Notes: a model not told the origin generated them from the letters alone. A stretch of DNA of 64,000 bases from Undaria pinnatifida (GCA_012845835.1 JABAKD010000017.1:372001-436000); one strand, 5' to 3'; counted from the first letter of the stretch, positions 45,301 through 60,600 are shown. Program-made: numbers and translations.

Positions 45301-48300
45301 TAACTTGAGAATGTTCCTCGACGATCAATCCCATGACTTAGGCGTACAACAAAAAAAAACTATTGCGAAAACGGTGATAGAAGTTTCGATCATTATATTT
45401 CGAGGCTAAGGACCCCCGTCATCTCGAAAACGTTTAATCGAAAAGGTGCTACCTCTGCCACATGGTACGATTGAGGTGCTCCGTTTTTTTTCTGGAGCTT
45501 CTCATCTGAGCAAGCCTGAAACAAAAGTCCTTCCATCTTATCAAGAAATCCATGGCCCAGGTAGCCAAAACAAAATTTGGGAGCTTAAGAAATTTCTCAA
45601 CCCAAAAACTGATCTGGAGAAAAACAAAACTGCTACCACCGGATGAAAAGTCCCATGGACTAGGTATACAACGAGAATCATGCTAACAAGAATGGTCTAC
45701 TATTTGTTTTTTTTCCCGACGATTTTGGGTTAAGGAGCCCCGTCATTCGGAAAACATTTCAGACGAAAAGCGCCACCTCAATGGCAGCATGCGTCGATCC
45801 TGGGTTTGAGGAGCCTCCACATTGAGAAATTATGTTGCCGAAAGGGCTACCTCTATTGTAGCACGCGTCCTTACCTATACTCCCACGCATCCCGATCCCT
45901 ATACCTTACCCTGACGTTTTCCTGCTTGCCACCAAACTAGCCGACTGTCAGATTACGTGACGTGGCAAAATCTTACCGTCAACAAATGCTGATATGAACC
46001 CTAGCCCTATCCCCAACCCTAACTAGAACCTTGACCCACACCCAGACCCTAGCCATCAACTCACTACAATATGGGGCAATAACTAACGCATATTTCACTA
46101 TGAAGATTTGTCAATACTAAACCCTAACCCCAACCCTAACCGAACCCAACCGAACCCAACCCAACCCTTGATCAAACGTCTACCGAACAACGAACTTGAT
46201 ATGATATTCATATGATAGATGCGGAAAGAATTACGGGTGGTCTCACTACGAGGGAAGTCGGTGTCAGTCCGACGTGCAGGAACGGAACGGGTGGTGCCGC
46301 GACCTCGACCGATCCGAGTACACCTTCCCCGTCTTCGAGTACTGCCACCCGGACTACTACTCCGATACCGACGACGAAGTTGAATTTGTGGGGGGTGTGG
46401 ACGTCTGTGGTGAACGCCTGATTACCGGACACTCCGTCATCGGTAAGTCATGGCTGCGCAGGGAAGTTGTAAGGAATGGGAGAGGGGGAATTAGCGGTTG
46501 CGCCAATCGTGTTACATTTATGCGCCATGAGAGAGCATCGTTTTGAAATCTTTTGAATGACATATTGTCCACTACTACTCCGATAACGACGACGAAGTTG
46601 ACCTCGTGGAGGGTGTTGCCTTCCCTAGAAGCATTCATCACCGTACAGGCCGTCATCGGTAATTAATGAAGAGGGGAGTTGTAGGGGGTGGGAAGGGAGG
46701 CAGGGGGGGTGTGAGGGGGGAGGAGGAGACCTTCCGCGGATACATCAAGCTTTTTTTTGGTATAAATGATTGGATGCAAGCGTCTGTGGTGAACTAGTGG
46801 CAAAACGGATACTCCGTCGTTGGCAAGCCAGAGGTGGCAGCGGAAAGACCTCCGGTGGTTGTGCGAAGCTTGCTTTCACGAACACAATTAATATTGCCTG
46901 GAGTACAACAACAGTAGTCCGACCGACTCAACAATAAATTAAACTTAAAGTTGGAAACAGCACCATTGTTATTCACAAGCGGGCACTCCCCACCATACAG
47001 AGGGCACTGGAGACGCCCTTTTCCGGTTTTCGTTCGGACAGTAAACTATGGCTAGGGTCTGGGATCAACATACGCTAGGCCTGCAGCTTGCTACGCTTGC
47101 CAATCCCACGAAGTCGTCATGCCTCTTTCTGAACTCTGCTCGACAATGTCACTCCCCTCCCTCCGTTTTCTTGGCTCAATTTTCCGTTGGTTTTCACCAG
47201 GGGGGCATGTTTACCGCGGGGAGTTCTTTTCTGACCTTTTGGCCGGCGCTTACCTCTTCGGGGACTCCACGGACAAGTAAGGGGGACGTTCTGTCCGAAC
47301 GAAATTTTCCAAGAGTTTTCGCTTTTTGTACAAAAACAAGGTTGACGTGGAACACAGGATTATATTTTTCTACTTTTTTTCGTGATAGCAAAGTTGACAG
47401 AGAGAAAAACATCAGGAACACAGACACATATATATAGTCCATGCTAAAAACAATAACATATACCAACACATACCCAGGAAGGTTGACGGCTCACCATGAA
47501 GCATTGCATACCAGGAGAAAAACGAATAATATTGTAAGGGGGACAAGCTAGTGTCAACCGTCTTAGAAAATAACGCCCTTACGTCGTCGTTTTGTACTCG
47601 GTACGGGAGACACCCCCTTTTCTACTCCTATTATTGGGTTCGAGCGTTTCGCACGAGTTTCCCTGTAGTACCTCAGTAGAAAAAACGTTTCGGGCATATT
47701 ATTTGGCGCGGGGCGGCTAACCCTTGCATGATGGTAAATTTGACGAACGAATATCAGCACGAAAGCTTAAGCGCACATAAAAACAGGGGGGTCGCTCGCG
47801 CGAGCGATCGTTAGCCACCGAAAAATGGGCCCCGACAAATGATCCCCCTAGCATAGCCACGGTCCCTGCTGCTGCCGTACATCTCGTACATCGGAGAAAA
47901 CGTCTTACACCCGGTGCTCTCCCCTTCACGCCATATATATATATGCGGCGGAACTCTCGCAGCGGTGTTACGGTTGTGGTCAAGCACAGCATAGCACCGG
48001 CGACTTGGCGCACTGCTACCTGCGAGGTTGCTGTGCGTGCAGCGTGCTAACAAACAACGCCTACTTCGGTGTCATGCGCGTGCAACACACACGGCCGAGC
48101 TATCGAGAAAACGTTCGAATTAATCTACGGCAGAGAGTTGGCTGTATCATACCTCCTTCCTGTCCGATTCCGGCCGCGGACTAATGGTTGCACGCTCTTT
48201 CACGCTCTATGTTTCCCCTTCTATGTATGGTCGAGACACTACGGTAGTCCTCCCTATACATGGTCGAGGGACTACGGTAGGCCTTCCTATGTATAGTCGA

Positions 48301-51300
48301 GACACTACGGTACGGGGGTTATGTTCATGTTATTGTGTCATGGTGTTATTGTGTTATTTTAAAATGTTATGTTGTATTATCGAACCTTTTTTCCAGTGGT
48401 TCTCGGAGTCATTCGCGCGAGTGACCCTTCTCTTTCTTTGTAGTCTTACGCTTTCGTGCTGTCTTATATTTTCGATGTCGATCTGCGATGGGATGGTTGG
48501 CTACGCTGCGCAAAACACAATTGCCTACGTAAGTATTTTTCAGTGAGGTACGGGGTCAGTGGCGCGAGTTTGATAGTATGATAGTATGACAGTATGATAG
48601 TTTGATACTAGTCTAATATTGTATGATAGTATGATATTAATAGTACGATAGTATGATAGTATGATAGCGAAAAGGGTATATTATGACTAACATCATCATA
48701 GCATCATCAATATGACATCATCATAACATCATCATAACGTCACCATAACATCATCATAACATCGTCATAACACCATCACAACATCATCACAACATCAGAT
48801 GTCATAACATCCCCCTTAGTATACCGTCAGGCTTGGTCACCGACGTATCAGGATGATGTCTGTTCATACGTAGGGCCGAGCTTTGACGGTGCGATTGGTG
48901 CCCCCTTTATGCCCGATGTCAACCTCGGACGGATGAATGTGCACGCGCTCTTGGCCCTTTGACATCCCCCTTTCTTCCGAGCTGAAATGTTGGCGCTTTC
49001 TTTTGTTATTTCTTGTTGTTTCGTTGTTTCATTTGCCACTGGCAGAAATATCTATTTCATCCGAAAAAAGGACGACGGCTCTTGGTACAGGGGCTCCATT
49101 ATCAGCGACCGCAGTGTGTCCATCATCTCTTTCGCCGAGAACATACACGTAAGTGGCTAATGCTGATGGTGGCGTTTGAGCCCATCCCAACCTAAACTAG
49201 CCATACCCTAACCCCAACCCTATCCTCAACCCTAACCGTAACGCTAACCCTAACGCTTACCCTAAGTTAAGGTATCAGGTTTGATTAAGATACGATAGGG
49301 GGGTCAATTTTTTTTGCCGGTGGCTCCGGGTCACTTGCGCGAGTGACCCCTCGACCCCTTTCCGGTCGAAAGCTTTCGTGCTGTTTCAATTTTGCGATAT
49401 GAATCCGCAATGGAACGGTAAGCTACGCTGCACCAAAAATATGGCCTAAATATCTGTCCGTGAGGTAATATGCCCCATTAGGACAGTGGTGGTATTATTA
49501 GTGTTAATAGCGCTAATAGTGCTAATAGTGTTAATTGTGTTGTTAACTTGTTAGTCGTCAAACACCGCTAGTGAAAGTGGGGGTACATAATAACTAACAT
49601 TACGGTAACATTCATATCATCACCGTAACATCCCTCCTACTATTTCTGATTTGATAATACCATGCCGTAGATTTGGTCTTTTGGTGGGCTACTCATACTT
49701 CATACCCTTCATGCTCTTCATACTACTAATAATACTGCTCATACTGTTGAAACTATTCATGCTATTCATGCTCTTTGTAGTCCTGTTTATTTTCTGAATC
49801 ACGGGGCGTTAACCTATTCATACCACTTATACCATTCATACTATACATCCATTCATACTATTACCTATAGTATTAATACTAATAATACTACGAATACTAC
49901 TACAAATACTGCTGATACTACTAATACTACTAATACTACTAATAAAATCGTCGGAGTGCCTTTTGTTTTTCGCAATACTTGAAACGTTTTTTCATCTAGG
50001 CCAAGGGATGGTTAATTTCGAGTTGCATCCTCAGTTTTTTGTAGTTAAAACTCCACTTGGAACTTTGGGTTAGGGTATACAGTACAACGGTAACCCTAAG
50101 GGTATACAGCTTCTTAACTCACGAGCCGAAGAAAAACGAGCGATGCACCTTTACCTTTACTGTAGCATGTATCCATTACCATTACCATTACCATTGGCAT
50201 AACCCTAACGCTAACCCTTACCCTAACCCTAACCATACCCCTGACCCTAACCCTAACCCTAACCCAAGTGACGAACAAAGTGGAAATTGAAAAAATGGTG
50301 GCCTTTCCTCGCGCTTTGCTCATTTCACCAGGCTTCGATTGATCCACATTGACCCGAATTAGCCGAATTATTCCCCGCACCTCGGCATTCAATTCCTTCT
50401 CGCCGCACGCATGCTACATCATTCCGGCTCGCTCGCATGTGGAACTTCGGTTCGAAAATTGCTTCAGTTAGTACCTGACACCTGGTATAGGTCATCTCGT
50501 ACACAAAAAACATATTATAGCCTCTATATCACCATTTCATCCCTTGAAACAAACCTCTCAATAGGAAGTCTGCTGACATTCCTGAACCCCACCCCTCCAG
50601 GGCGAGATTATGGTTTTGACCAAGAACTACCAGATCTACCACTTACCTTGCGGTGACTTGTGCGCCACGTCGTGTCTACCGGAGGCCGAGGAGAAACCCA
50701 CAACCGAGGTGAAACCTGCCCTGTGCCATCATTTTTGACAATTTCTAACATATAAGGGCAGCACGAAGTGCAACCAAGACCGCTCCGCTTGCTTGCAATC
50801 ATTGCGTTACCAGGTACTCATTTGGATCACTGCTTTGTGTATGTCGTGACGGCCGTGAGCGGCGTGCTCTACAGTAAGGGGATGCCTTTGGAGCTGCACA
50901 CACGCTTATCGGGACACACGACTTCGATTGAATATTGGAAGTCTTTTGCTATGATATCAACCATATATTTCTAAACGGAAATATGTGTACCCCGATGGTC
51001 AAGCATCGTAGGTACCCGCTACATACCATGTATAGCGCGGAATATGCACACAGTCACACATGTTTCAACGGCGACGTTATACCACTCACAGGAGTACAAA
51101 TGCGCACGGTGGTATTGGAGGGCGATGCGTCGTACCTGCGTGTGTTTTTGCTGACCGTCCGCCACCCGGCCGTTGTTCTGCTGCCCGCTACTGTGACTAC
51201 TGCAACTGCTGTGACTGATATCAGTATATAGGGTGCTTCCGTGACAACAAGCGGAACCGTGCTTTGTCGGTTACGCCGCCCAAATGTGATGAGGGGGAAC

Positions 51301-54300
51301 GGTCCATGAGCGTCGAGGTACGTCCAACACCTCCGCTGCGCGCTACGGTAGCGGCCATCATACCCTTCATACCCTTCATACCCTTCGTATCCGTCATACC
51401 CTTCATATCCTTCACACCTTTCATTTCCTTGACACCCCTCATTTCCTTTATATCCTTCATACCCTTCATACCCTTTTCAATACGTGCCGGGGAATATGGC
51501 GTGGGCCTTTCGCGCGAGTGACTTTGCACCTCATTCACACACGGACGTAAACACTTAGATGGCGCACGGTAACGAACAAATCCAAGGCGATGCGTGCGGC
51601 GGGATTAAAAAACACGTTTTTTTTCTGGTATGTAGGGTAACCACTGAAGCAATGCCGAACCGTGACGCTCCGATCGTGTGGACGAGGTCATCTTGCGTAT
51701 CCGACATGACAGTAGTGCTTTCACACGACGGCACATAACAAACACGATCCGGAGTATCAGCTTAGTGGCACTTGTTGCTTCTTTGCACAATGCCATGCTA
51801 TTTTATGGTCCTTTAGCCCGGGGCTGGCACTTGCATTGGTGATACTATGCTCTTATTCACCAACACACCAACACACCTTCACCCCCGGTGCACCATCTTG
51901 ACACTGGGGTTAGAATATATTTTGTGATGAATGCCATTGTACAAAAGCTATTAATAGAGCATGCAGGAAAACTATGGGAAGGATACGCGAAGTTCGTAAA
52001 ACAACTGGAAACAGTGCAGATGACAGCAGCGAAAGAGATGCTACGATGCTCAAGTACGACGAGTGATACAGTACATAGACTAAAGAGCAGCACTAGGAAT
52101 GCATCCACCTAAAACAAAGAGAGACGCGAGAACTTTGAAATGGCTATATAAAGTGAGGAATATGCCAGAGAAGAGGTTGCCAGCCATAGCTGATAGGGCT
52201 GTATGGGAAAAAATAACAAACGGGCGAGCTGGAATAAGATGGGATAATGTAGTCGAGAAAGTATGGAAGAAGCTAGGAGGATATCAATAAAAGGTACTGT
52301 CTATACACAAGTTTGGCGGGTACAAAAACAGAAGAAATAGAAATAGTAGAAGAAAGGGAAAGGCTTGCGCTAAGAAATAAGGTGAGCGAGGAGAAACACT
52401 CAGAGATATACAGGCAGTTGAGGGAAGGTATTGGAATGAAAACGTATTTGCGCGGCCCAATGGACTGCGCGAAAAAGCTGAAACTGTGATTTGGTGTAGG
52501 GGACCTGGACCTACCAGAAAGAAAAAAGAGATACACCGGAGGATGACATGAATGCACACATGTGCCCGTGCGGTGCAACAATAGTCTAGAGAGTAAGACT
52601 CACACAGTAGGAGAATGTGAAATATGCAGAGAGGAACGGGATGCGTTAGAACAGATAAGGAAACTAGACGTATGTGACATGGAGGAGTTTTGTAGACTAG
52701 AGAGTAGCGAGAAAACGATAACTATCCTAGGAGATAGTTTTGTGGCCACAGACGACGAAACTGAACGGGGATAGGATACGCAAACCGTTTCTCTGTACTC
52801 CATGGGAAACGCGTAATGAGCAGTCAACCGTTAGAGGTATCTCTATCAGGAGTAGGAACGGTGCTCCGTCTCGAAAGGGATGCGTGGTCAATGGTCAAAT
52901 CACTAAGTAAGGCAAGCAACAAATGAGTACGCCCCCCCCCTCCCCCCCCCTCCCCGTGCATCGCTACTTGTTTCGCAGATTTGCGCTTCGTACTGTGCGA
53001 CCCTTCCGGGCATTAAGTACGCCGGTGTGCAATCATCTGTTGAGGTGAGGTAAAGCAGTCTACTGCAAACGATGGACAGTTTATTCCAAACCATGGCGTA
53101 ATATGTTGACGATCAGTGGGAATGGTGAGCTGTCCACGTGATAGAAGTCAATGCATCTATCAGCGGGGTAAAAGGGAACAACACCCGGGACAACGGCCTG
53201 TCCGGAAGTCAGCTGAGGCATGAATTGCGTCAGATATGATTTATGCGTGTACCATCTTTGGTTTGTTTGTGTTTTTCCCCTGGGGTATTCCTCAGCTCCA
53301 GAGTGACTGGAGCCTGTCCTGTGACCACGGACTTGATTATGCGAGTTAATGTGAGAACAACAACAACAACAACAACAACAACAAAATCGGCCACCAGTTG
53401 AGCTGGATCTGGAGCAAAAGTGTTGTAACCAAACAATGAAACGACTTGAATTTTCATGGATATTTCATGCTCCCGGCCTTCAAAACAGCCAATACTACGT
53501 GCGTTTTTCTTCAACCTCGCCGAAGCGCACGTTCGTCAGGATACTATACCTTACGGTAGAACAGTAGCTATTATTAGCCACGGCATGAATGCATATGATG
53601 TGGGTACGTATAGAGGAAGGTTCACCGTCCTTTCGATCCCCAACGTCGGGCCTCTTTGATCCACATATTCTCAGCACGCACGGTGCCATTTCTCAGCAGC
53701 ACCCACGGTAGTATATTTTCTTTGTTTCTTTTTCTCCAATTGACTTATGCCTGTCGTGCGTATGCGTAATGATAGATACTACGTGTAATATATACGTGGT
53801 AGTCTTCCCTGGGTGGCAATCGGAATATTTGGTTTCTCCAGGCGTGAGTAGTGAGACGTATGCACCGGCCTGGACCTGGCACATCGTAGACTGACTCCCG
53901 ATTTCACTTTTATATGTTTCTGGTGGAGGCATGAATTGCGTCAGCTGTGATATATGCGTGTACCACCTTGGGTTGTGTGTGTTTTTCCCTGGGGTATTCC
54001 TCAGCTCCAGAGTGACTGGAGCCTGTCCTGTGACCACGGACTTGATTATGCGAGTTAATGTGAGAACAACAACAACAACAACAAATACCAGGTATTGCAT
54101 GTCTTAAAACTTGCAAGCTCAGGACAAAGGTCAAGGTCAGGGATAGTCTACTGCTGTAGTGTCTTGTCGGGTCAGTACGCACGGTCAGGTTGATGCGATT
54201 GGTGCATGAGTTGTCTGAGAGCTGCCGTGGGCGTTAGAGCTGCTTCTCACTTCATTTTCAAGACAACCAGTACGATTGATGCATTCTTTCTTGGATGTCA

Positions 54301-54571
54301 TTGGAGTTGTATAGACTAGTCTATATGGTACATAAACTTTACGTGTAAATTTGCCGAGATAGGATCGTCATCTATCTTTCTCCTTTCATTCTTAGCACGC
54401 ACGGTGCGACGTCCGAGGTTTTACACCTCATTTCGTGGATTAATCTTGTTTGGAAACCGTACTGTCTGCCAATATATTTGCCTGAACTTGTAACTTTCCC
54501 CCCTCCCCTCCCCCCCTCCACTCGTTTCGGCTACGCTTGGGCTGGCCGCAACAACAACAACAACAACAACC

Positions 54572-54626
<55 letters not shown>

Positions 54627-57600
54627 CGACAACAACGACAACAACAATAACGACGACGACAACAACAACATCGACAACAACAACAACAACTCTCAAGTGC
54701 TTCTGTGGATACGACGATGACGACTACACGAAACACGGAGAGCTAATCGCCGAAGATGATTGCATCATGGTGTGCACGGGAGACCCGACAGAGTTCTGCG
54801 GGGGCTGGAACGCCATTTCGGTACGAGCTATAGGTACCACAGTGATCCTTACTTAGCACTGGCTCGGCAATGCCGGTTGCCCGCTATTTATAACGCTTCT
54901 GGAATCCCTCAGCACGTGCGAGAAATATTTGTAGTGGCGTTATGCGCAGTAGCGCCGTTTTCCGTTACGTTCAGTACAACGGTAACAACGCTAATTTTCG
55001 GCTGGCACACACCGGCCTTGTTAAGGTGTTGAAGCACCAACCATCGTTTTTCTGAGGAATTTTCTCGCCTTGGGAGCTTACGGCATGTCCTTAGCCCGAA
55101 AACTGATTCGGACAAGAACACAACTGTTAACTGCTATACGAGAACGGACGAACAGATCCCTTGGCCTAGGTAAACAACGAAAACCATGAAAAAACAGGCC
55201 TGTATTCGACGATTTTCGCTAAGGAGCCCCCTCATTCAGAAACCATTTCATGTCACACCAAAAGAGGTATACCACATACCTCTATCGTAGCGTTGGTCTC
55301 TATTATAGTCTACTATCTTATTATACTAGACCATGTTATTATTTTATACTATGTTATTATACTAGTCTATGTTGTTATATTGTGCTATTATTGTACTATG
55401 TTGTTATACTATGTTATTATACTATGTTATTATACTATGTTATTATACTATGTTACTATACTTTGTTATTATACTAGACTATGTTGTTATACTTTGTTAT
55501 TATACTAGTCTATGTTATTAGACTGTACTTATCATTCTAATTATACTAATTATACTGATTATACTAATTATAAAAAATGAAAACACACTCCAGCTGTGAG
55601 ATCGAAGATTTCGTCGAAACTCATCTTTGCGAGCTGTGTGTGATACTCCGATCGCGCGCATTACGAGTTGTGTGTACTCATTTAGGATATAGGTCGGCGG
55701 CTCCCCTTACAACTACAGTGTAGCTATCAGGGTCAACAGGGTGATTTTAGTCAGTCTGTGCGCAGAAACTATGAAACCCGTTTCTGAGGGGGACAAAATC
55801 TGACAGCTGTGGAGGGAAATGTATACTTTTATCAAGTGAATCTTGTAAGTCGAATAACCGGTGAGGGGGGGGGGCGGGGTTTTGAAGGACGTGGGGGCCT
55901 GGGTTTGATCAAAAGCGAGCGGGTTTGGAGGGAGGGGGGGGGGGGGAGGGGGGGGCAATTTGTGCATGTAAGTTATAATCCTTTGAAGGGGATAAATCTG
56001 ACGGTTTTGGCACCAGTATATTATTGGGGGGGGGGGGGTTGGGGCGGGGGTGGGGCGTGTGGCGCAGCTCAATATGTGCGTGGAAACTATACATTATTTT
56101 GAGGGGATAACTGTGACGGTTTTGAAAATAATGCATCAGTTTATCATGTATATCCTGGGGTAAGTCCTACAATCAGTGAGTAGAGAGAGGGTGGAGTGTT
56201 CGAGGGGGTGGGGTTGGGATGGGTTGCGGGGGGGGGAGGTGGGGGGTGGGGGCGGGGGGGGGGCGGGGGAGGGGGCGAGGGGGGGGGGGGAAGGAAGGGT
56301 TTTACGTGAGGGGTTTGTTATACGTGTGCTGCTAGGTCTAGACGATGGTGTGGGTGATGGGGAAGAAGGGGGCGTTCGGGGCGGGGGGGGGGGGGGGACA
56401 GCAGCGGCATGGATGGCTCTCGAAAGATAATGAGGTGATATCCTGTGCGTAAAGTGTTTATTAATCTGGCGGATTTCGATACTAATGATACTAACTATAC
56501 TAACTATACTAATTCTACTAATTATACTATGGCTTACAGAGCATCTACTGCAATACAAGCCACTAGTACACTTTATATGATAATGGTACACTCGCAATCG
56601 AAGCACCACCTCAACGGTACTATTGACATGTATGTATCGTACATGTATCGTACATGTATCGCACATGTATCGTACATGTATCGTACATGTATCGTACATG
56701 TATCGTACATGTATCGTACATGTATCGTACATGTATCGTACGTGTCTTGGACTCTACAGGGAGTACAGTTCGGTATCGCTCATATTTCCTATACAGGTAG
56801 TGTACGTCGGTATCGGTGGGCCCTATGAATACGTCGGTAGCAATTCCTAGCTGTCGATGCACGCATAACGCCTTATCGGTATTAACACGTCTCGGTATGA
56901 TGCAGTACTGATGCAAGAAGTAGCTGGTCCTATAGTCTATTGTTTCTTCTTTAACGTACTAGACAACAAGCCGAACGCGTCGAAACCCATCATACTCTCA
57001 CTAAGCGAAGTAATAATATTGGACACCTAATCAGTCTAACGTTGTAGACTATGCATGTAGACTAGAGACCCAGGCTACGGTAGGGGGGTCCCCTTTTGGG
57101 CCTTTTATTTCAGTGGCTAGGGGTCACTCGCGCGAGTAACCCCTTCGTTCCTATGCAATCTTACGTTTTCTTTGTGTTTTACATTGACGAAATCAATCCG
57201 CAATGCAAAGGTGATCTAAGCTGCGGCAAACCAAGTTCCTAAACCATCTTCATCCGTAGGGTACAGAGCTACTCGTGCTAGTGGCTCAAACACACCATTA
57301 AAAATGGGGGTACCCCCCCTACCGTAGCCTTGGTCTAGACGATAATGTTATTGTGATATATGCTTGCCGGGGTTCGCTGGAGAAGAGAAGAAACCATCCC
57401 ACAGGGCTACAAGATCCGTGAATTTTACATGGTACACTCCTGTTGCTGTTGTTGCGACTGTCGCTTGAAACATGAACAAGTTAAATGAACCAACGACAAA
57501 ATACCAACTTGGTATTACTTGTACACTGCCGTTATTGTCGCAAACTTCGGTTTAAACGTGAATCAGGTTTATGCCGTGAACGAAATCAGTCCTGCCGCGG

Positions 57601-60600
57601 TGATTTCTCTGGGTTGCTTCGAGGACTCCAAGTCAAACCGCGCTCTTAATTCAGACATGGTCAGCACCAGCTCCATGACCATAGAGGTGAGCCGTTTACA
57701 TCATACATACGAGAGGCTGTAGGCAAACAGCCGTGTAGTCTTACAACGGCATGCTCAGCTGCCGCTCCCTTCACACTGAAACACTGGGACGGGATCAATT
57801 CCAAAGGAAAGTGGTGTTTGACCCCTGTCAGCACGGGAACACCACTTGGAACAATGTCAACTTGGTAGTGTCTAACAGTACCGCCTCGGGCCAATACCAC
57901 AGCTCTGGGTGTAGTTCCAATTGCGCGGGTTTTTGTACCCCTTTGAAATTACGATGTGCAATCCATCGTTTCATCTAACCCATGGTTGTTGAGATGCATC
58001 TTGCCTTGCCTCGCCTCGCCTTGCCTTGCCTTGCCTTGCCTTGCCTTGTTGTTTGAACCGCTCCCCTCGAAGACTTGCGCGAAGCACTGCGAGGGTTCGG
58101 CTATGTTCGGTCTGGAGTACGCTTCCGAGGTGACCACACAAAACGTATCATATCAAATTTGATCAACCAACCATCAGGTAGCGGTAGCATCAAATGGCGA
58201 ATACGCCGGAGCCCATGATAAAACCACTCGTGTGAGAAAAATCGTGTTCCCTCTCCCCTGCCCGATATCCCCATTTTTTTCTTCCTCTTAACCGCCAAGC
58301 GACGTTCTCACACCTTTCCTATACCAAACCGCGCGTTCGTCGCCTATGATGGTGAATTTGCGATACCTGTACCGGCGGCTCATCATTGTGACCCTTCGTT
58401 CTCCTCTTATCCTTCCAGGAGAGGTATACTACAGGTATACTACAGGTATATACTACAGGTATACTACAACAGAGTGGCGAGAAAACGATCGCTACCCAAG
58501 GGGATAGATGGTAGCCGCAGACGGAGAATTGGGGCGGGGGTAGGAAAAGCAAACATATTTAATGTATACTATAGAAGAAGCGTAATGAGCGTCCAAATGT
58601 TGGAGGTGTCTCTATTAGGAGTAGGAGTAGGAACGGTGCTTCGTCTCGAAAGGGATGCGTGGTCAATGCTATGGTCAAAAGACGAAGGCAAGCAACAATA
58701 AATATGCCTCCCTCCCCCTCAAGATATGCCTGCCCCACCCGTCCCCTCCCCCTCCTCGACCCCTCCCGCCCCCCTTTTGATCAAAATCAGGCCCCCACGT
58801 TCTTAAAAGCTCCGCCCTCCCCTCACCGGTTTTTCGACTTACAGTATTCAATTGATAAACTGATGCATTTCCTTCCACAGCTGTCAGATTTTGTCCCCCT
58901 CAGGAACGGGTTTTTATAGTTTCCGCGCACAGACTGCCTAGCATCACCCTGTTGACCCCGATAGCTACACTGTAGTTGCAAGGGGAGTCGCCGACCTGTT
59001 TCCTTAATGAGGTCACACAACCCGTAATACGCGCGATCGGAGTATCACACACAGCTTGCAAAGATGAGCTTCGACAAAATCCTCGATCTCACAGCTGGAG
59101 TATATATATTTTTTATAACATATATACACTAGACTACACACATATGTCGATATATAAAATAGTTGGCCTCGGTTGATACCGACGCTGTAAAACATGACAT
59201 GTATATTGGGGTTGGCGTCGGTTGGCAACGACGCTGTAAACCATCCCAGTCACTGTGTGAGCTAGAAAACTAGAGTATGTTTGTTATTTTTTTTTTGGCG
59301 GTTACCATGATGGTTATCGAATTAGATAATATTGTGCGGGGCGGAGAATCTCTAGGTCCGCATAAGGGGAATGGTCGATGGCATCACGTGGTGTGAATAT
59401 GGTAAGGCACCCACAAGGCAGTTATATAGTGATGCCCATTGCTGTCTCTGGAGTAGCCACACAAGAAAAAAAAGTATAAATCATTGGCGCTGTCATCCAC
59501 AAGCAAGAAAGTAGGCACAAGGCGCTGAAGTCCGTCTTACGAGCGGTCCTTGGAAGGATGCAGTTCGCCCTTCTTGCGACTCGCCTAACACCCCATGGCG
59601 CTTCGCGCTTGGTGCAAACAAAGTATGCCTGGATGGTGAAAACCCGGCATGCTCCGTCCCGGCATAGTAGGGATGCGAGGGTCTATGGCCACACGACTAC
59701 GGCCATGCCCAAACTGAGTACCCCCCCCCCCCCGACGCAACTCCCACATCCCATTGCAATCCGGGCCCCCCTCCATTCGCCTTCCTTCTCCATTTTCCCA
59801 CACCTTTCCTTCTCTCAACCTGGTCCCTCATGCCCTCACCTTTCCTTCTTCAAAAAAATATGAATATTCAGTGCTTCTGCTCTCGCGATGGCGATAACCC
59901 AACCGAAAACCGGCCAGCAACGTGCAACATGAGGTGCACCGGCGACGGCCAGCAGACATGCGGAGGACGGAACGCTATTTCCATCTACAAGTACACCACC
60001 GGTCCCAAGGCCACCTCCACGAAATCGGACGCCTACCAAGCTCTCGGCTGCTTCGCTGACGAGAAGTACGACCGTGTGTTCGACGTGTCTAGCGCCGCCG
60101 ACAGTGAAATGACAACCGATGTGAGATGATGAGATGGTGATGATGATGGTGATGGTGATGATGATGGTGATGGTGATGATGATGATGATGTCTCTTGGTT
60201 TTTCGGTGGGAGTTGGTCTATGTATACCGCCGTCAGTCTTGTTTTTTTTTTCTGGACTGTTTGACCACTGTACACATACCTAGTTACCTTATGTGGGAAA
60301 AATTTCATTCCGTGTGGGTAGGTCTGTTGTAGTCGTAGTGGACAAATGGTTAACATGTCCCCTGTCTTGGCGCCCAAGCATACCACGGCGCATCGTGAGA
60401 GCCCTGATCCGCTTCCCGTACACCAATTTTCCTCACGTAACGCATTTATGCCTGCAACGTGCCCAATTCGAAATAGCGCACCATTCTATTACAGCTCAAG
60501 GAGAAGTGGCCATTCCCGCTGTACCACTACGTGACCTGTATTTGTCGTGCTATAGCCTTAGTCGCGCGCTTCTTGGTGGTGCTAACCCTATACGCACTGT

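Noticed and set aside
51226-51231. TATATAG as the acceptor of exon 13
   Set aside because: It would enter in the wrong phase after exon 12; the upstream GATATCAG keeps the frame and gives the YIGCF start of a WSC domain.
54421-54736. Poly-Val/poly-Cys ORFs near 54.5 kb
   Set aside because: They are shadows of the (AAC)n tract directly upstream of exon 15.
57751-57978. Cys-containing ORF in intron 16 considered as an extra WSC exon
   Set aside because: The cysteine spacing does not fit WSC, no donor and acceptor in the right phase frame it, and exons 16 and 17 already join in phase.
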